NCBI RefSeq assembly: GCF_002209535.1
Contig: NZ_NJIG01000007.1
Span: 62,001-126,000 of the forward strand
Origin: Achromobacter marplatensis
GTDB lineage: Bacteria > Pseudomonadota > Gammaproteobacteria > Burkholderiales > Burkholderiaceae_B
Direction of reading: 5' to 3'
Length of the DNA stretch: 64,000 nucleotides
The notes below the pieces were generated by a model. The model had not been told where the DNA came from and did not search any database. It saw only the letters and a program-made list of their open reading frames with translations. Both the position numbers and the translations under genes were made by a program. Below, one piece after another: positions 1 to 9,094 of this stretch; the stretch's first letter is position 1; each line of letters opens with the position of its first letter.

Positions 1-915
1 CTGGTGCTGCTGTTGCTGGTTTCCCTGATCGGATTCGGCATCCTCTACCTGTCGCCGGGCGGCCCGCTGTCCCAGCTGGCGCAGTCGTCGAACATGGCGC
101 AAGAGGATATCGACCGCTTGACCCGCAGCATGGGCCTGGACCGCCCGTTCCTCATCCAATACGGAGACTGGCTACTGCGCATGGTGCGCGGTGACTGGGG
201 CGCATCCTACCGTGACGGCATCGGCGTGCTGGCCACCATCGGTTCGCATATCGGGGCGACCTTGTCGCTGATGGCCGTGTCCACCGTCATCGCCGCGCTG
301 CTGGGCGGCATGATCGGCATCTGGGGCGCGGTCCGCCGGCATTCGCTGATGGACGCGCTGTCGTCGGTGGGCGCGATGATCGCGCTGTCCATCCCGACCT
401 TCTGGTTCGGGCTGATGGCGATCTACCTGTTCTCCATCAAGCTGGGCTGGCTGCCCGCGGGCAACCAGCAGACGTTCGGCGACGGCTCGTTCCTGGATCT
501 GGCGCACCACATGATCGCGCCGGTCATGGTGCTGGCGCTGGTCGAGACCGCGGTGTGGGCGCGCTTCATGCGGTCGTCCATGATCGAGACCCTGGAGCAG
601 GACTACATCCGCACCGCGCGCGCCAAGGGCGCGGGCGGGCGCGCCATCATCCTGTCGCATGCGCTGCGCAATGCGCTGCTGCCCATGATCACCCTCGTGG
701 GCCTGCAGTTCCCGACCTTGCTGGGCGGCGCGCTGATCACCGAGACGGTCTTCAGCTGGCCCGGCATGGGCCGCTTGTTCTTCGATTCGCTGGAGTACCG
801 CGACTACCCCGTAGTCATGGGCATTCTGATGCTGTCCGCCATCATGGTGATGCTGGGCTCGCTGTTGGCCGATGTGCTGTACGCCATCGCCGATCCTCGT
901 ATTCGGATGGACTGA
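1..915 (+). CDS. Dipeptide/oligopeptide-type ABC transporter permease, DppB-like (5' end cut by the window)
   Basis: Inner-membrane subunit of a peptide/opine/nickel-class ABC importer. The reading frame is open to base 1, so the N-terminus lies outside the window; 304 codons are visible. The protein has several hydrophobic segments. Near its C-terminal third it carries the inner-membrane-component (EAA-like) loop that contacts the ATPase, with the run YIRTARAKGAG followed by HALRNALLPM. The GMGRLFFDSLEYRDYPVVMG region is typical of DppB. The DppC partner starts 2 bp after the stop, so the two are co-translated. The binding protein and ATPases are presumably upstream, outside the window. The substrate cannot be told from a permease alone. 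A LysR gene follows on the same strand. Confidence 0.93.
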   Translation: MVLLLLVSLIGFGILYLSPGGPLSQLAQSSNMAQEDIDRLTRSMGLDRPFLIQYGDWLLRMVRGDWGASYRDGIGVLATIGSHIGATLSLMAVSTVIAALLGGMIGIWGAVRRHSLMDALSSVGAMIALSIPTFWFGLMAIYLFSIKLGWLPAGNQQTFGDGSFLDLAHHMIAPVMVLALVETAVWARFMRSSMIETLEQDYIRTARAKGAGGRAIILSHALRNALLPMITLVGLQFPTLLGGALITETVFSWPGMGRLFFDSLEYRDYPVVMGILMLSAIMVMLGSLLADVLYAIADPRIRMD

Positions 916-917
916 GC

Positions 918-1814
918 ATGATGAAAGCTCCTGGAATCTCTGATCCGGCCACGGCCGCCGGTCCGTACTGTCCGCCCGGCCCGCTGCGTGCCGGCTGGCG
1001 CCGCCTGACCCGCAACAAGCTGGCGACCGCCGGCGTCGTGACCATCGCGCTGATGGTGCTTCTGTGCTTTGCGGGGCCGCTGGTCTTGCGCCTGGACGCC
1101 AGCTATATCGACGTGCTGAACCGTTTTGCGCCCCCGCTGACCGGCGGCCACCTGCTGGGCACGGACGAACTGGGCCGCGACGTGCTGGCCCGTCTGATGG
1201 CCGGCGGGCGGATTTCGCTGACGATCGGTTTCGCAGCGATGCTGATATCGGTAGTGATCGGCACCATCGTGGGCATGATCGCCGGCTACCGGCGCGGCTT
1301 CGTGGGCGCCCTGCTGATGCGCTTCGTCGACGCCATGCTGGCGTTCCCGACCATCTTCCTGATCCTGGCCCTGGCCATGCTGGTCAAGCCGGGCATCGTG
1401 TCGACCACCATCCTGATCTCGGCCACCTGCTGGATGGAAGTCGCGCGCCTGGTCGAAGGCCAGTACCGGTCGCTGCGCAACACCGAGTATGTCGCAGCGG
1501 CGCGGACGGCCGGCGCCTCCGGGCTGCGCATCATGGTCGTCGAACTGCTGCCCAACGCCATGGGGCCCATCATCATCGTCGCCACGCTGAACGTGGCCCG
1601 CGCCATCCTGCTTGAATCCTATGTCAGCTACCTGGGCTACGGCATCCAGCCGCCGGTGGCCAGCCTGGGCAATATGCTGAACAACGCGCAGATCTACCTG
1701 ACGTCTGCGCCGTGGCTGGCCATCGTGCCCGGCGTCGCCATTGCGCTGACCGTGACCAGCGTGAATTTCATCGGCGAAGGGCTGCGCAATATACTCGAGC
1801 CGCGCAGCCAGTGA
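918..1814 (+). CDS. Dipeptide/oligopeptide-type ABC transporter permease, DppC-like
   Basis: Second membrane subunit of the importer, 298 residues. I chose ATG 918 (a second ATG follows at 921) because it lies 2 bp after the DppB stop. The N-terminal domain typical of DppC is present: a first hydrophobic segment near residues 35-60, then LLGTDELGRDVLARLMAGGR, the standard motif before the main permease domain. The EAA-like loop reads YVAAARTAGASG. The C-terminal hydrophobic segment ends with VNFIGEGLRNILEP, a common DppC ending. It is clearly partnered with the preceding gene. The substrate is unknown. Confidence 0.94.
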   Translation: MMKAPGISDPATAAGPYCPPGPLRAGWRRLTRNKLATAGVVTIALMVLLCFAGPLVLRLDASYIDVLNRFAPPLTGGHLLGTDELGRDVLARLMAGGRISLTIGFAAMLISVVIGTIVGMIAGYRRGFVGALLMRFVDAMLAFPTIFLILALAMLVKPGIVSTTILISATCWMEVARLVEGQYRSLRNTEYVAAARTAGASGLRIMVVELLPNAMGPIIIVATLNVARAILLESYVSYLGYGIQPPVASLGNMLNNAQIYLTSAPWLAIVPGVAIALTVTSVNFIGEGLRNILEPRSQ

Positions 1815-1887
1815 ATGATCCCGCCGGCGCGCCCGCCGGTGCCCCTTGATCCGAGCCGAGCCTAACCCCAACGCCCTGGAGAACGGG

Positions 1888-2784
1888 ATGCAACGACGCC
1901 TGCCCTCGCTGAACGCGCTACGCTGCTTTGAAGTCGTGGCGGCCCACACCAGCGTCAAGAAGGCCGCGCAGATCCTGAACGTCAGCGAAAGCGCGGTCAG
2001 CCGCCAGGTCCGCATCCTGGAGGAGCAACTGGGGCAGACGCTGTTCCTGCGCACCCACAGCGGCCTGGAGATCACCGAGGCCGGGCGCAAGCTGGCCACG
2101 ACCGTCAAGGAAGCGTTCGACCATATCGCCAACGCTCTCGACCCCACGCACACCGACCAGGACATCGTCACGCTGCGGGTGATTCCCACCTTCGCGCTGC
2201 GTTGGCTTTTCCCCCGGCTGCGGCGCTTCCATGAGCAATACCCCATGATCAAGGTCGTGGTCCGCACGCGGCTCAACGACATGACGGCCGACGAGACCGA
2301 CTCCGACCTGGGCATCCGCTACGCGCTGGGCAATTTTTCGCACGAAGACGCCACCGAGCTCTACGCCGAGTGGATCGTCCCGGTGTGCGCACCGGGCCAT
2401 ATCGATGCAACCGACCCCGAACGCGGCCTGCGCGAGTCCACGCTGCTGCACCCCTTGCCGGACCATCAGGACTGGATCACGTGGTCAGAGAAGACCGGCA
2501 TCGAACTCTTCACCCGGGGCGGCCTCGATTTCGACGCGCTGGACATGGCCTTGAGCGCCGCCGAGGCCGGCCTGGGCGTGGCCATCGCGGACGTCGTGCT
2601 GGCCGATCAGGCCATCCAGGATGGCCGGGTCGTCGTCCCGCTGCGCCGGGCAGTGCCTACCGGCGTGTCGTATTACCTGGTGCGCCGTCCCGCTCTGCGC
2701 CACCGCCGGCAGGTCAAGCTGGTGGAAGACTGGATCGTCAGCGAACTGGTGGAATCCAAGGCGATCATCGCGTCCTACGCCTAG
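1888..2784 (+). CDS. LysR-family transcriptional regulator, GcvA-like
   Basis: DNA-binding regulator of 298 residues. The winged helix-turn-helix spans about residues 5-65 (LPSLNALRCFEVVAAHTS, then SESAVSRQVRILEEQLG). The LysR substrate-binding domain follows. The LPSLNALRCFE opening is characteristic of the GcvA/AmpR subgroup. The frame is open further upstream to a TTG at 1846, but ATG 1888 has a GGAGAA Shine-Dalgarno at 1878-1883 and gives the normal LysR length. It sits 73 bp after the permease pair on the same strand and may control them. The effector is unknown. Confidence 0.9.
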   Translation: MQRRLPSLNALRCFEVVAAHTSVKKAAQILNVSESAVSRQVRILEEQLGQTLFLRTHSGLEITEAGRKLATTVKEAFDHIANALDPTHTDQDIVTLRVIPTFALRWLFPRLRRFHEQYPMIKVVVRTRLNDMTADETDSDLGIRYALGNFSHEDATELYAEWIVPVCAPGHIDATDPERGLRESTLLHPLPDHQDWITWSEKTGIELFTRGGLDFDALDMALSAAEAGLGVAIADVVLADQAIQDGRVVVPLRRAVPTGVSYYLVRRPALRHRRQVKLVEDWIVSELVESKAIIASYA

Positions 2785-2970
2785 CCTGAAGGCGGTGCAA
2801 ATCGGGGCGGCGGCGGGCTCCGCAGTGCAACGAAATGAGTTTCTGCGACAACATTCGCAAGATTCGCGTTTTTTGCGCTGACGCGTTAAATATTGCGAAC
2901 CGTCCGACGTAAAGCCGTATATCCACAGCCTTTTCCGCGGGACTGCCCTCGCGCGCGCTCACATGCATGC

Positions 2971-2990
2971 GGCGGGCACGCCTGCCCGCC
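2971..2990 (+). promoter_or_regulatory. Perfect hairpin directly in front of a start codon
   Basis: GGCGGGCA (2971-2978) and TGCCCGCC (2983-2990) form a perfect 8-bp G+C-rich stem with a 4-base loop. It ends 7 nt before the ATG at 2998 of the PAS-GGDEF-EAL gene. It occupies the place where a Shine-Dalgarno sequence would be, and no recognisable Shine-Dalgarno lies between the stem and the ATG. A role in limiting translation is inference. The stem could also mean that the true start is elsewhere. Confidence 0.5.
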
Positions 2991-2997
2991 ACATCCA

Positions 2998-5082
2998 ATG
3001 ATCATCGACAACTCCGACGTCATGTACCGGCACCTTGTGCAGGGTGTCGTCGACTATGCCATTTATATGCTTCATCCGGATGGCACGGTCGCCAACTGGA
3101 ATGCCGGCGCGCAGCGCGCCAAGGGTTACTCGCAGGAAGAAATCGTAGGCCGGCACTTCTCGTGCTTCTACACGCCCGGCGACCAGGACGCGGGGCTGCC
3201 GCAGCGGGGGCTGGCCCGCGCCCGCGAACAGGGTCGCTTCGAAGCCGAGGGATGGCGCGTGCGCAAGGACGGCACGCTGTTCTGGGCGCACGTGGTGATC
3301 GACGCGATCCATGACGACCAGGGCGACCTGATCGGCTTCGCGAAAGTCACGCGCGACAACACCGAGCGGCGCGAACGCGAACAGCAGGTGCTGCGCGCCA
3401 AGGAACTGGCCGAACACTACAACACCGAACTGACCTCGCTATCGAGCTTCCTGGACGCCGTGGTGTCGCACATCCCGTCTTGCGTGCTGGTGCAGGACGC
3501 CGTGTCGCGCACCATCCTGCTGGCCAACCGGCAGGCCGAAGCGACCTTCGGCGCCGACCGCACCGCCATGATCGGCAAGACCGCGCAGCAATGCCTGCCG
3601 GCGGCCGTCTGCGAATTCTTCGACCGCCTGACCAACGAGGCGCTGCGCTCGGACGGCGCCCTGCGCGAAGCGGAAGAGGAACTGGCCACGGCGCGCGGCA
3701 CGCGCACCTTGCGCACCAAGACCCTGGTTTTCCACAGCAACGATCCGCGGTCGCGCTACGTGCTGCTGATCTCGGATGACGTCACGGACGAAAACGCGGC
3801 CCATGCGCAGGTGCGCTACATGGCGCATCACGACACCCTGACCGGCATGCCCAACCGGCGGCTGTTCCGCGAACAGCTGCTCAAGGCGCTGAACAGCCGC
3901 AGTGCCGACCGCACAGCGGCGGTGCTGTGCCTGGACCTGGATAACTTCAAGAGCGTGAACGACACGCTGGGCCACCCGTACGGCGACGAACTGCTGCGCC
4001 TGCTGGCCAAGCGCCTGCCCAAAAGCCTGCGCGAGCAGGACACCCTGGCCCGGCTGGGCGGCGATGAATTCGCCATCGTGCTGCCCAATATCGGCCAACA
4101 GGAAGACGTACGCAGGATGGCGGAACGCCTGCTCGAAACCGTGCGCCAACCCTTCGAGATCGACGGCCATACCGTGCCCATCAGCGTCAGCATCGGCATC
4201 GCGCTGGCAGATACGCCCGACTGCTCGGCCGACCACCTGCTGCGCTACGCCGACATGGCCCTGTACGAGGCCAAGCGCAACGGTCGCAATTGCCTGGCCT
4301 TCTTCAAGCCGGAAATGGAGACTGCGGCGCTCAAGCGCCATGAAGTCGAGATGGACCTGCGCCAGGCCATCATGGGGCAGCAGCTGCAACTGCACTACCA
4401 GCCCATCATGGATGTCAGCCACGTGCGCGTGGTGGGCCGCGAGGCCCTGATGCGCTGGCAGCATCCGGTCAAGGGCCTGATCATGCCCAACGACTTCATC
4501 CCCATTGCCGAAGAGACCGGACTGATCCATGAACTGGGCGCCTTCACCTTGCACGAAGCGTGCGCGGAGGCCATGCGCTGGGACGACCACGAGACCGTGG
4601 CCGTCAACCTGTCGGCCAGCCAGTTCACCAACAGCGCGCTGGTGTCGCTGGTGGAATCCGCCTTGTCCAAGTCGGGGCTGCCGGCGCGGCGGCTGGAGCT
4701 GGAGATCACGGAATCGGTGCTGCTGGCAAATTCGGCCGCCAACCTGAATACGCTGAACCAGTTGAAAGCGCTGGGCGTGAAAGTGGCGCTGGACGATTTC
4801 GGCACCGGCTATTCCTCGCTGGGCTATCTGCGCTCGTTCGAATTCGACAAGATCAAGATCGACAAGTCATTCACGCAAGACGTCGAATCCAGCAAGGAAG
4901 CGCTTGCCATCATCCGCGCCATCAACGGCATCGGGCGCAGCCTGGACATTCCCACCACCGCCGAAGGGGTGGAGACCGCGGCGCAGCTGGACCGTCTGAC
5001 CGAAGAAGGGTGCTCGCACTTCCAGGGCTATCTGCTGGGGCGGCCGGTGTCGCACGAGACGCCTGCAGACGGCGCCGAATAG
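2998..5082 (+). CDS. PAS-GGDEF-EAL c-di-GMP signalling protein
   Basis: Cytoplasmic sensor/enzyme of about 694 residues with no membrane segment. A first PAS domain (about residues 10-125) contains NWNAGAQRAKGYSQEEI and ends in a PAC-like stretch before a short coiled linker. A second PAS-like region follows (about 150-270). The GGDEF domain has an intact GGDEF at residues 354-358 and a product-inhibition site RxxD at 345-348, five residues upstream, so cyclase activity is plausible. The EAL domain begins with GREALMRW (E482-L484) and has DDFGTGYSSLGYL, as in active phosphodiesterases. Both activities therefore look intact, with PAS input deciding the balance. ATG 2998 was chosen over TTG 2893 because PAS homology begins just after it; ATG 3022 is another option. 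The start has no clear Shine-Dalgarno and lies behind a hairpin. Confidence 0.93.
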   Translation: MIIDNSDVMYRHLVQGVVDYAIYMLHPDGTVANWNAGAQRAKGYSQEEIVGRHFSCFYTPGDQDAGLPQRGLARAREQGRFEAEGWRVRKDGTLFWAHVVIDAIHDDQGDLIGFAKVTRDNTERREREQQVLRAKELAEHYNTELTSLSSFLDAVVSHIPSCVLVQDAVSRTILLANRQAEATFGADRTAMIGKTAQQCLPAAVCEFFDRLTNEALRSDGALREAEEELATARGTRTLRTKTLVFHSNDPRSRYVLLISDDVTDENAAHAQVRYMAHHDTLTGMPNRRLFREQLLKALNSRSADRTAAVLCLDLDNFKSVNDTLGHPYGDELLRLLAKRLPKSLREQDTLARLGGDEFAIVLPNIGQQEDVRRMAERLLETVRQPFEIDGHTVPISVSIGIALADTPDCSADHLLRYADMALYEAKRNGRNCLAFFKPEMETAALKRHEVEMDLRQAIMGQQLQLHYQPIMDVSHVRVVGREALMRWQHPVKGLIMPNDFIPIAEETGLIHELGAFTLHEACAEAMRWDDHETVAVNLSASQFTNSALVSLVESALSKSGLPARRLELEITESVLLANSAANLNTLNQLKALGVKVALDDFGTGYSSLGYLRSFEFDKIKIDKSFTQDVESSKEALAIIRAINGIGRSLDIPTTAEGVETAAQLDRLTEEGCSHFQGYLLGRPVSHETPADGAE

Positions 5083-5287
5083 CCACCATCAATAGCCATC
5101 TTCCACAGACGCTTTCAAACAGGGGCCGACCCCGCATTCCAGGCCCCGTTCCTGCCCGCGCAGACCTATACTTTCTGCATCATCGGGTGCGCTGCGACGC
5201 GCCACCGGACCCGATGCCTTCCGCCCCGCGCGTCGAAGGTTCCATCACGCCAGCCGCCCCCAAAGCGCGCGGCGCAGGGAGAACGCC

Positions 5288-5500
5288 ATGACCCGTAAAT
5301 ACATCGATTGCCGCGAATACCCGAGCGAGATGAATTGCTCGGTGGCGTTGGCGGCGGACACTGACGACGAACTGCTGGAAGCCGCCGTGCAGCACGCCAC
5401 CACGGTGCACAAGCACACGGACTCGCCGGAGCTGCGCACGCAGCTCAAGGGCATGTTCCATGACGGCTCGCCGCCGGCGGAGGCGCCGCCTCGGGCGTGA
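5288..5500 (+). CDS. DUF1059 family small protein
   Basis: 70-residue protein starting MTRKYIDCREYPSEMNCSVA, the characteristic opening of the DUF1059 family. It has two early cysteines (C8 and C17) and a conserved acidic/His segment ending in ELRTQLKGM. The start has a good AGGGAGA Shine-Dalgarno just upstream. The function of the family is not established. The region before it (5083-5287) contains a GGGGCC/GGCCCC inverted repeat (5122-5127 and 5142-5147), which may be a weak terminator for the preceding gene. The gene converges with the minus-strand gene ending at 5512. Confidence 0.88.
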   Translation: MTRKYIDCREYPSEMNCSVALAADTDDELLEAAVQHATTVHKHTDSPELRTQLKGMFHDGSPPAEAPPRA

Positions 5501-5511
5501 GGGCGCAGCCA

Positions 5512-7392
5512 CTACCAGGCCAGCGTCTGCGCGAATTGCGCTGCGCCCGAAGCCGCCCCATTGGCCGGCAACGGGGCGCGCAGGATGGTCCGGCTGTTGC
5601 CGCGGTCCACCACCCAGAACACCATCTGGGCGGGCGGCGCGGCGGCCGGGCCACCCAGGTCGATCGTGCGGCCGTCGTCCGGCTTGGCCTCGACCCGGAA
5701 TGTCCACTTGCGCCCTTGCGGTTCGCCGTTCATGCCCGCCTGCGCAACGGGAGAAAACGCCTCCGTCTCCAGGTCCAGAATGCGCAGCCCCAGCTTGTCT
5801 GCGATGAATGCCCGCATGGATGCCTCTAGCGTTTCGTCCGGCAGCGCGGCGTTCTGGTCCACCGCCAGACCCAGCTGTTCGCCGGTCTTCAGATTGCGGT
5901 AGTAGAAGCGATTCGGGTCGATGGGTTCCAGGCGGAAATCGCCCAAGCGCAGCGGCAACGACATGCCGGACTCGGCATTACGCAGCGCCGCGCCGTCCGC
6001 CGGCATCGACCAGGCCGGCCCGAGGCTGCCCACCCAATCCACGAACTGCCGGCTCAACGCCACCGCGTCCTGCGTGCGGCCGTGGCGGTAGGCGATGTCG
6101 GCCGCGACATCCAGCGCCGTCTGGTACAGCGTTTCGTCGTGATACGCCTTGCCGGCGTGCGCCCAGGCGGCCAGCGCCACATCCAGATCGCGGCGCGCGG
6201 TCGCCAGGTCATCGCGCCCGTAGGCCGCGCGGCCCGTCACGGTGTTCAACCGGGCGATCTCCAGCGGGAACGCCGCATCCGGCAGCGCGGCCTGTGCAAG
6301 CTTGGCCGCTTGCGGCCAGTCGCGCGCCATCGACCAATAGGACTCGATCTCGCGGCTTTGCTCGGCCATGGGCTTGTCGCGGAACAGGCGCACATCGCGA
6401 TCCCACGCCATGGCGTCGAACAACGCGCGCAACTGCGCGACGGCCTCAGCCTGCTTGTCCTTCGCGAACGACGCCCGCACCTCCACTTGCCAGTCGCCAC
6501 GCACCGCGATCCACTGCGCTTCGACGCCCACGCCGCGCGGATACTCTGCCTGCTGCGCGCGCTTGGACGCGATCGCGTCCTTGAATGGCAGATCCGGCAA
6601 CGCGGGTTCCACGTCCGGCGCGGGCGTCTGGTCGCCGTCCGGCGTCTCCATCCGTTTGGCCAGGGCCTCGCGCCGCGCTGGCGCGTCCTTGGCGCGCAGG
6701 TCTTCGCGATAGGCGATCCACACGCGGGCGGTCACCGCGCGCCCGTCATCCAGCGTCTGCACGTAGTCCAGTTGCGCGCGCTCGCCGCGCTGGTCCGCCG
6801 GCCTGAAACTGACCAGCGCCCAGCGGCCTACCGTCAGGGGCAGTCTCATGCCGGCCAGCGCATAGTCCAGCCGGTGCGCGTCGGCCTCGCGCGTCCACTG
6901 CCCGGGGTAGGCGTTGCCTTGCGCATAGACCCTTTCCTGCAAGCGCGCCACATCGGCGGCTTCGCCCGCTGCCGCGCCCTCGCGAATGGCCATGACCAGC
7001 AACTGCGAGATCGCATCCTGGCTGGCGTCGCGTTTGTCGAAGATGGCAATCTGCGCTTCGGCGGCGCGGCGCGCCTCGGCATAGCGCTGCTGCCGGCGCA
7101 GCAGGCTGACCACGGTGGCGACCGCATCAAATTCTTCATAGCTGTTCGCGTTCGCCCGGGCGGCCTCCAGTGCGTGGCCTGCCGCGACATCGGCGGCGGG
7201 CCAGTCCTTTTCCGCCATCAGGCGGTGCGCTTCCTGCATGTGGTGCAGGAACGGCGAGAGGGTTTCGGGGGAGGTTTCGGCAGGGGCTTCGGCTGCGGCG
7301 GCGGGCGTGGCCGCGACGCCCGTGGCGGGCCATAAGGCGGCCGTAGCAGACAGCAGCGAAACAGCCAGCAAAGTACGGGTCAGTGGCTTCAT
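5512..7392 (-). CDS. Exported helical-repeat protein of unknown function
   Basis: 626 residues, beginning with a signal peptide (MKPLTRTLLAVSLLSATAAL, likely cleavage after VAA-type residues near 25-30), so it is probably periplasmic. The rest is Ala-rich and helical with degenerate TPR-like pairs, for example around residues 45-130 and 340-430. Two similar stretches occur: LPLTVGRWALVSFRP in the first half and LPLRLGDFRLEPIDP in the second. Each is followed by a beta-rich segment, suggesting a duplicated domain. I do not recognise a named family. It follows the CSS-EAL gene by 36 bp on the same strand and may be co-transcribed with it. The start lacks a Shine-Dalgarno but has a TATACT hexamer 6 nt upstream. 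Confidence 0.75.
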   Translation of the reverse strand: MKPLTRTLLAVSLLSATAALWPATGVAATPAAAAEAPAETSPETLSPFLHHMQEAHRLMAEKDWPAADVAAGHALEAARANANSYEEFDAVATVVSLLRRQQRYAEARRAAEAQIAIFDKRDASQDAISQLLVMAIREGAAAGEAADVARLQERVYAQGNAYPGQWTREADAHRLDYALAGMRLPLTVGRWALVSFRPADQRGERAQLDYVQTLDDGRAVTARVWIAYREDLRAKDAPARREALAKRMETPDGDQTPAPDVEPALPDLPFKDAIASKRAQQAEYPRGVGVEAQWIAVRGDWQVEVRASFAKDKQAEAVAQLRALFDAMAWDRDVRLFRDKPMAEQSREIESYWSMARDWPQAAKLAQAALPDAAFPLEIARLNTVTGRAAYGRDDLATARRDLDVALAAWAHAGKAYHDETLYQTALDVAADIAYRHGRTQDAVALSRQFVDWVGSLGPAWSMPADGAALRNAESGMSLPLRLGDFRLEPIDPNRFYYRNLKTGEQLGLAVDQNAALPDETLEASMRAFIADKLGLRILDLETEAFSPVAQAGMNGEPQGRKWTFRVEAKPDDGRTIDLGGPAAAPPAQMVFWVVDRGNSRTILRAPLPANGAASGAAQFAQTLAW

Positions 7393-7428
7393 GGCGCCAG
7401 TATACGGGGCCGGATTGGCACCCCGCTG

Positions 7429-8955
7429 TCACGCCAAGGGGATGTCTTCCGCCCGCACCGCCCGCCCCAGCAGCCATCCCTGACCCACGGCGGCGGGCTG
7501 GCGCGACGTCAGGTATTGCGCCTGGTCTTCGGTTTCGATGCCTTCGACGATCAGCCCCACGCCCAGCGCGCGCGAGATATCGATGACGTGGTCGATGATG
7601 AGCGTGCCCGCCGGTTCCGCGCCGATGGCCTGCGTGAATCGGCGGTCCAGCTTGATGGTGTCGGCCTGCATTTCAGCCAGGTAGTTCAGATTGGAATTGC
7701 CCGTGCCGAAATCGTCGATCAGGATCCGGAACCCCTGGGTGCGCAACGTGCGGATGATGCCGCGCACGTGGCCGTCCGACAGCGGCGAGCCTTCGGTGAT
7801 CTCCAGCGCCACGCGCGGCGGCGCAATGCCCTGCTCGTTCACCGTGCGCAGCAGGAAGTCGGGGTAGGCGTCGTCCTGAAGATCTTCCGCCGACACGTTG
7901 ATGCTGACGTAGAAACCGGTGGCGTCGCGCAGCCGGCCCGCCAGATCGTGCAGGGCGATCTGCGTCACCACGCGGGACAATTCGCGGCCCAGCCCCATCT
8001 CTTCGGCCAGCGGCACGAACAGCGCCGGCGGCACCGCCGACCCGTCGCGCCCGCGCCAGCGCGCCAGGGCCTCGACACCGACCAGGCGGCGCGTGGACAG
8101 CTCCCGCAGCGGCTGGTAGCGGACCTGCACGCCGCCGCGGCGGATGGCTTTGCGCAACGCGGCCCGCTCGCTCTTGGATTGCTGGTGCCACAGCACGCAC
8201 AGGCCCGCCAGCAGGCCGCCCACGAGCGCGCCCGTGCCTGCCAGGATCAGCGCCGGCAGCGTGAACCAGTCATGCGAGCTGACGCGCGACACCGCGCAGA
8301 TGTCGGGCGCCGTGGGCGGGGCGCATTCCGCCACCAGGCGCTCGGCCCGCAGATTGTTCTCGGAAGGGCTGGCGCCCTCGTAAAACACCAGGCCGTCCGT
8401 GCGGCCGAAACGGCGGAAGACGTGCGCGCCATCGCGGGTTACCAGTTGGGAATCGATGCCTGAACCAGGTTCTGGAAACCCGTCGAAGGCCCCCGGCGCG
8501 GTGAACACCACCACGTTGTTGCGCGCCGCCATGTCGCCGATGATCCGGCGATCGATGATGTTGGCCGCCCCCACCCACAAGGTGGTGCCATGGCGCGTCG
8601 TGAAGGAGGCGGGCGGCAGGGGGTGGGGAAACGCCAGCACGCCCCAGGCCGCGGAACACACCAGCATGCCGTCGCGCAGGCGGCCGATGTCACGCAGGAA
8701 CGTGGCGTTGAACAACAGCACCCGCAACGTGGCGACGTCGGATTCCGAGCACAGGTCGGTGCTGTGCGTGGCGGCCTGGATCAAACGCTGGCTTTCCTGC
8801 GACACGCGCACGGCTTGCGCCAGCAAGCGGCTGTTGTGCCGGGAAAGCCTGTCGTCGACCTGGTTGACTTCGATCAGCCGACCCGCCGCCAGTCCCGCCA
8901 GGAGACCCAGCGTCGACATCGACAGGACTACAGCCGCAATTCGGAAACGTGACAT
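7429..8955 (-). CDS. CSS-motif EAL-domain c-di-GMP phosphodiesterase
   Basis: 508-residue inner-membrane enzyme. An N-terminal transmembrane segment (FRIAAVVLSMSTLGLLAGLA) leads to a periplasmic CSS-type sensor containing the cysteines of LCSESD and LVCSAAWG. A second membrane segment (LPALILAGTGALVGGLLAG) and a cytoplasmic EAL domain follow. The EAL domain has VGVEALARWRG, the metal-ligand region DDFGTGNSNLNYL and TIKLDRRFTQAIG. CSS-EAL proteins are redox- and thiol-responsive phosphodiesterases that lower c-di-GMP. No GGDEF domain is present. ATG 8955 was chosen because the membrane segment starts right after it; the frame is open to a TTG at 9036. Together with the PAS-GGDEF-EAL gene nearby this forms a c-di-GMP neighbourhood. 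Confidence 0.93.
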   Translation of the reverse strand: MSRFRIAAVVLSMSTLGLLAGLAAGRLIEVNQVDDRLSRHNSRLLAQAVRVSQESQRLIQAATHSTDLCSESDVATLRVLLFNATFLRDIGRLRDGMLVCSAAWGVLAFPHPLPPASFTTRHGTTLWVGAANIIDRRIIGDMAARNNVVVFTAPGAFDGFPEPGSGIDSQLVTRDGAHVFRRFGRTDGLVFYEGASPSENNLRAERLVAECAPPTAPDICAVSRVSSHDWFTLPALILAGTGALVGGLLAGLCVLWHQQSKSERAALRKAIRRGGVQVRYQPLRELSTRRLVGVEALARWRGRDGSAVPPALFVPLAEEMGLGRELSRVVTQIALHDLAGRLRDATGFYVSINVSAEDLQDDAYPDFLLRTVNEQGIAPPRVALEITEGSPLSDGHVRGIIRTLRTQGFRILIDDFGTGNSNLNYLAEMQADTIKLDRRFTQAIGAEPAGTLIIDHVIDISRALGVGLIVEGIETEDQAQYLTSRQPAAVGQGWLLGRAVRAEDIPLA

Positions 8956-9035
8956 CGGGGGCAAGAGGCTGGCTGCGCCTGCCGAGGAGAGGTCGGCGCG
9001 TAAGGCAATGTAACCGCAACCCTGCCTTCCGCCCA

Positions 9036-9076
9036 AAAGAAAAAACGCCCATCCTTCGGAATGGGCGTCTTTTTTT
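9036..9076 (-). terminator. Rho-independent terminator after the ornithine cyclodeaminase gene
   Basis: ACGCCCAT (9045-9052) pairs with ATGGGCGT (9061-9068) around an 8-nt loop. It is flanked by an A-tract (9036-9045) and a T-tract (9070-9076), so it can work in both directions. Read on the minus strand it ends the gene whose stop is at 9095, just upstream, and has a run of six T followed by more T. Confidence 0.9.
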
Positions 9077-9094
9077 GGCGAAAACCGCGCGAGC

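Noticed and set aside
804-2315. 503-codon open frame on the minus strand
   Set aside because: Runs antisense across a permease gene and a LysR gene; composition is that of a high-GC shadow.
2893-2997. Upstream TTG start for the PAS-GGDEF-EAL protein
   Set aside because: The added 35 residues are Arg/Pro/Cys-rich with no PAS homology.
3439-4590. 383-codon open frame on the minus strand
   Set aside because: Antisense to the GGDEF and EAL domains, whose motifs are intact.
6082-7335. 417-codon open frame on the plus strand
   Set aside because: Antisense to the exported protein that has a clear signal peptide; no family features.
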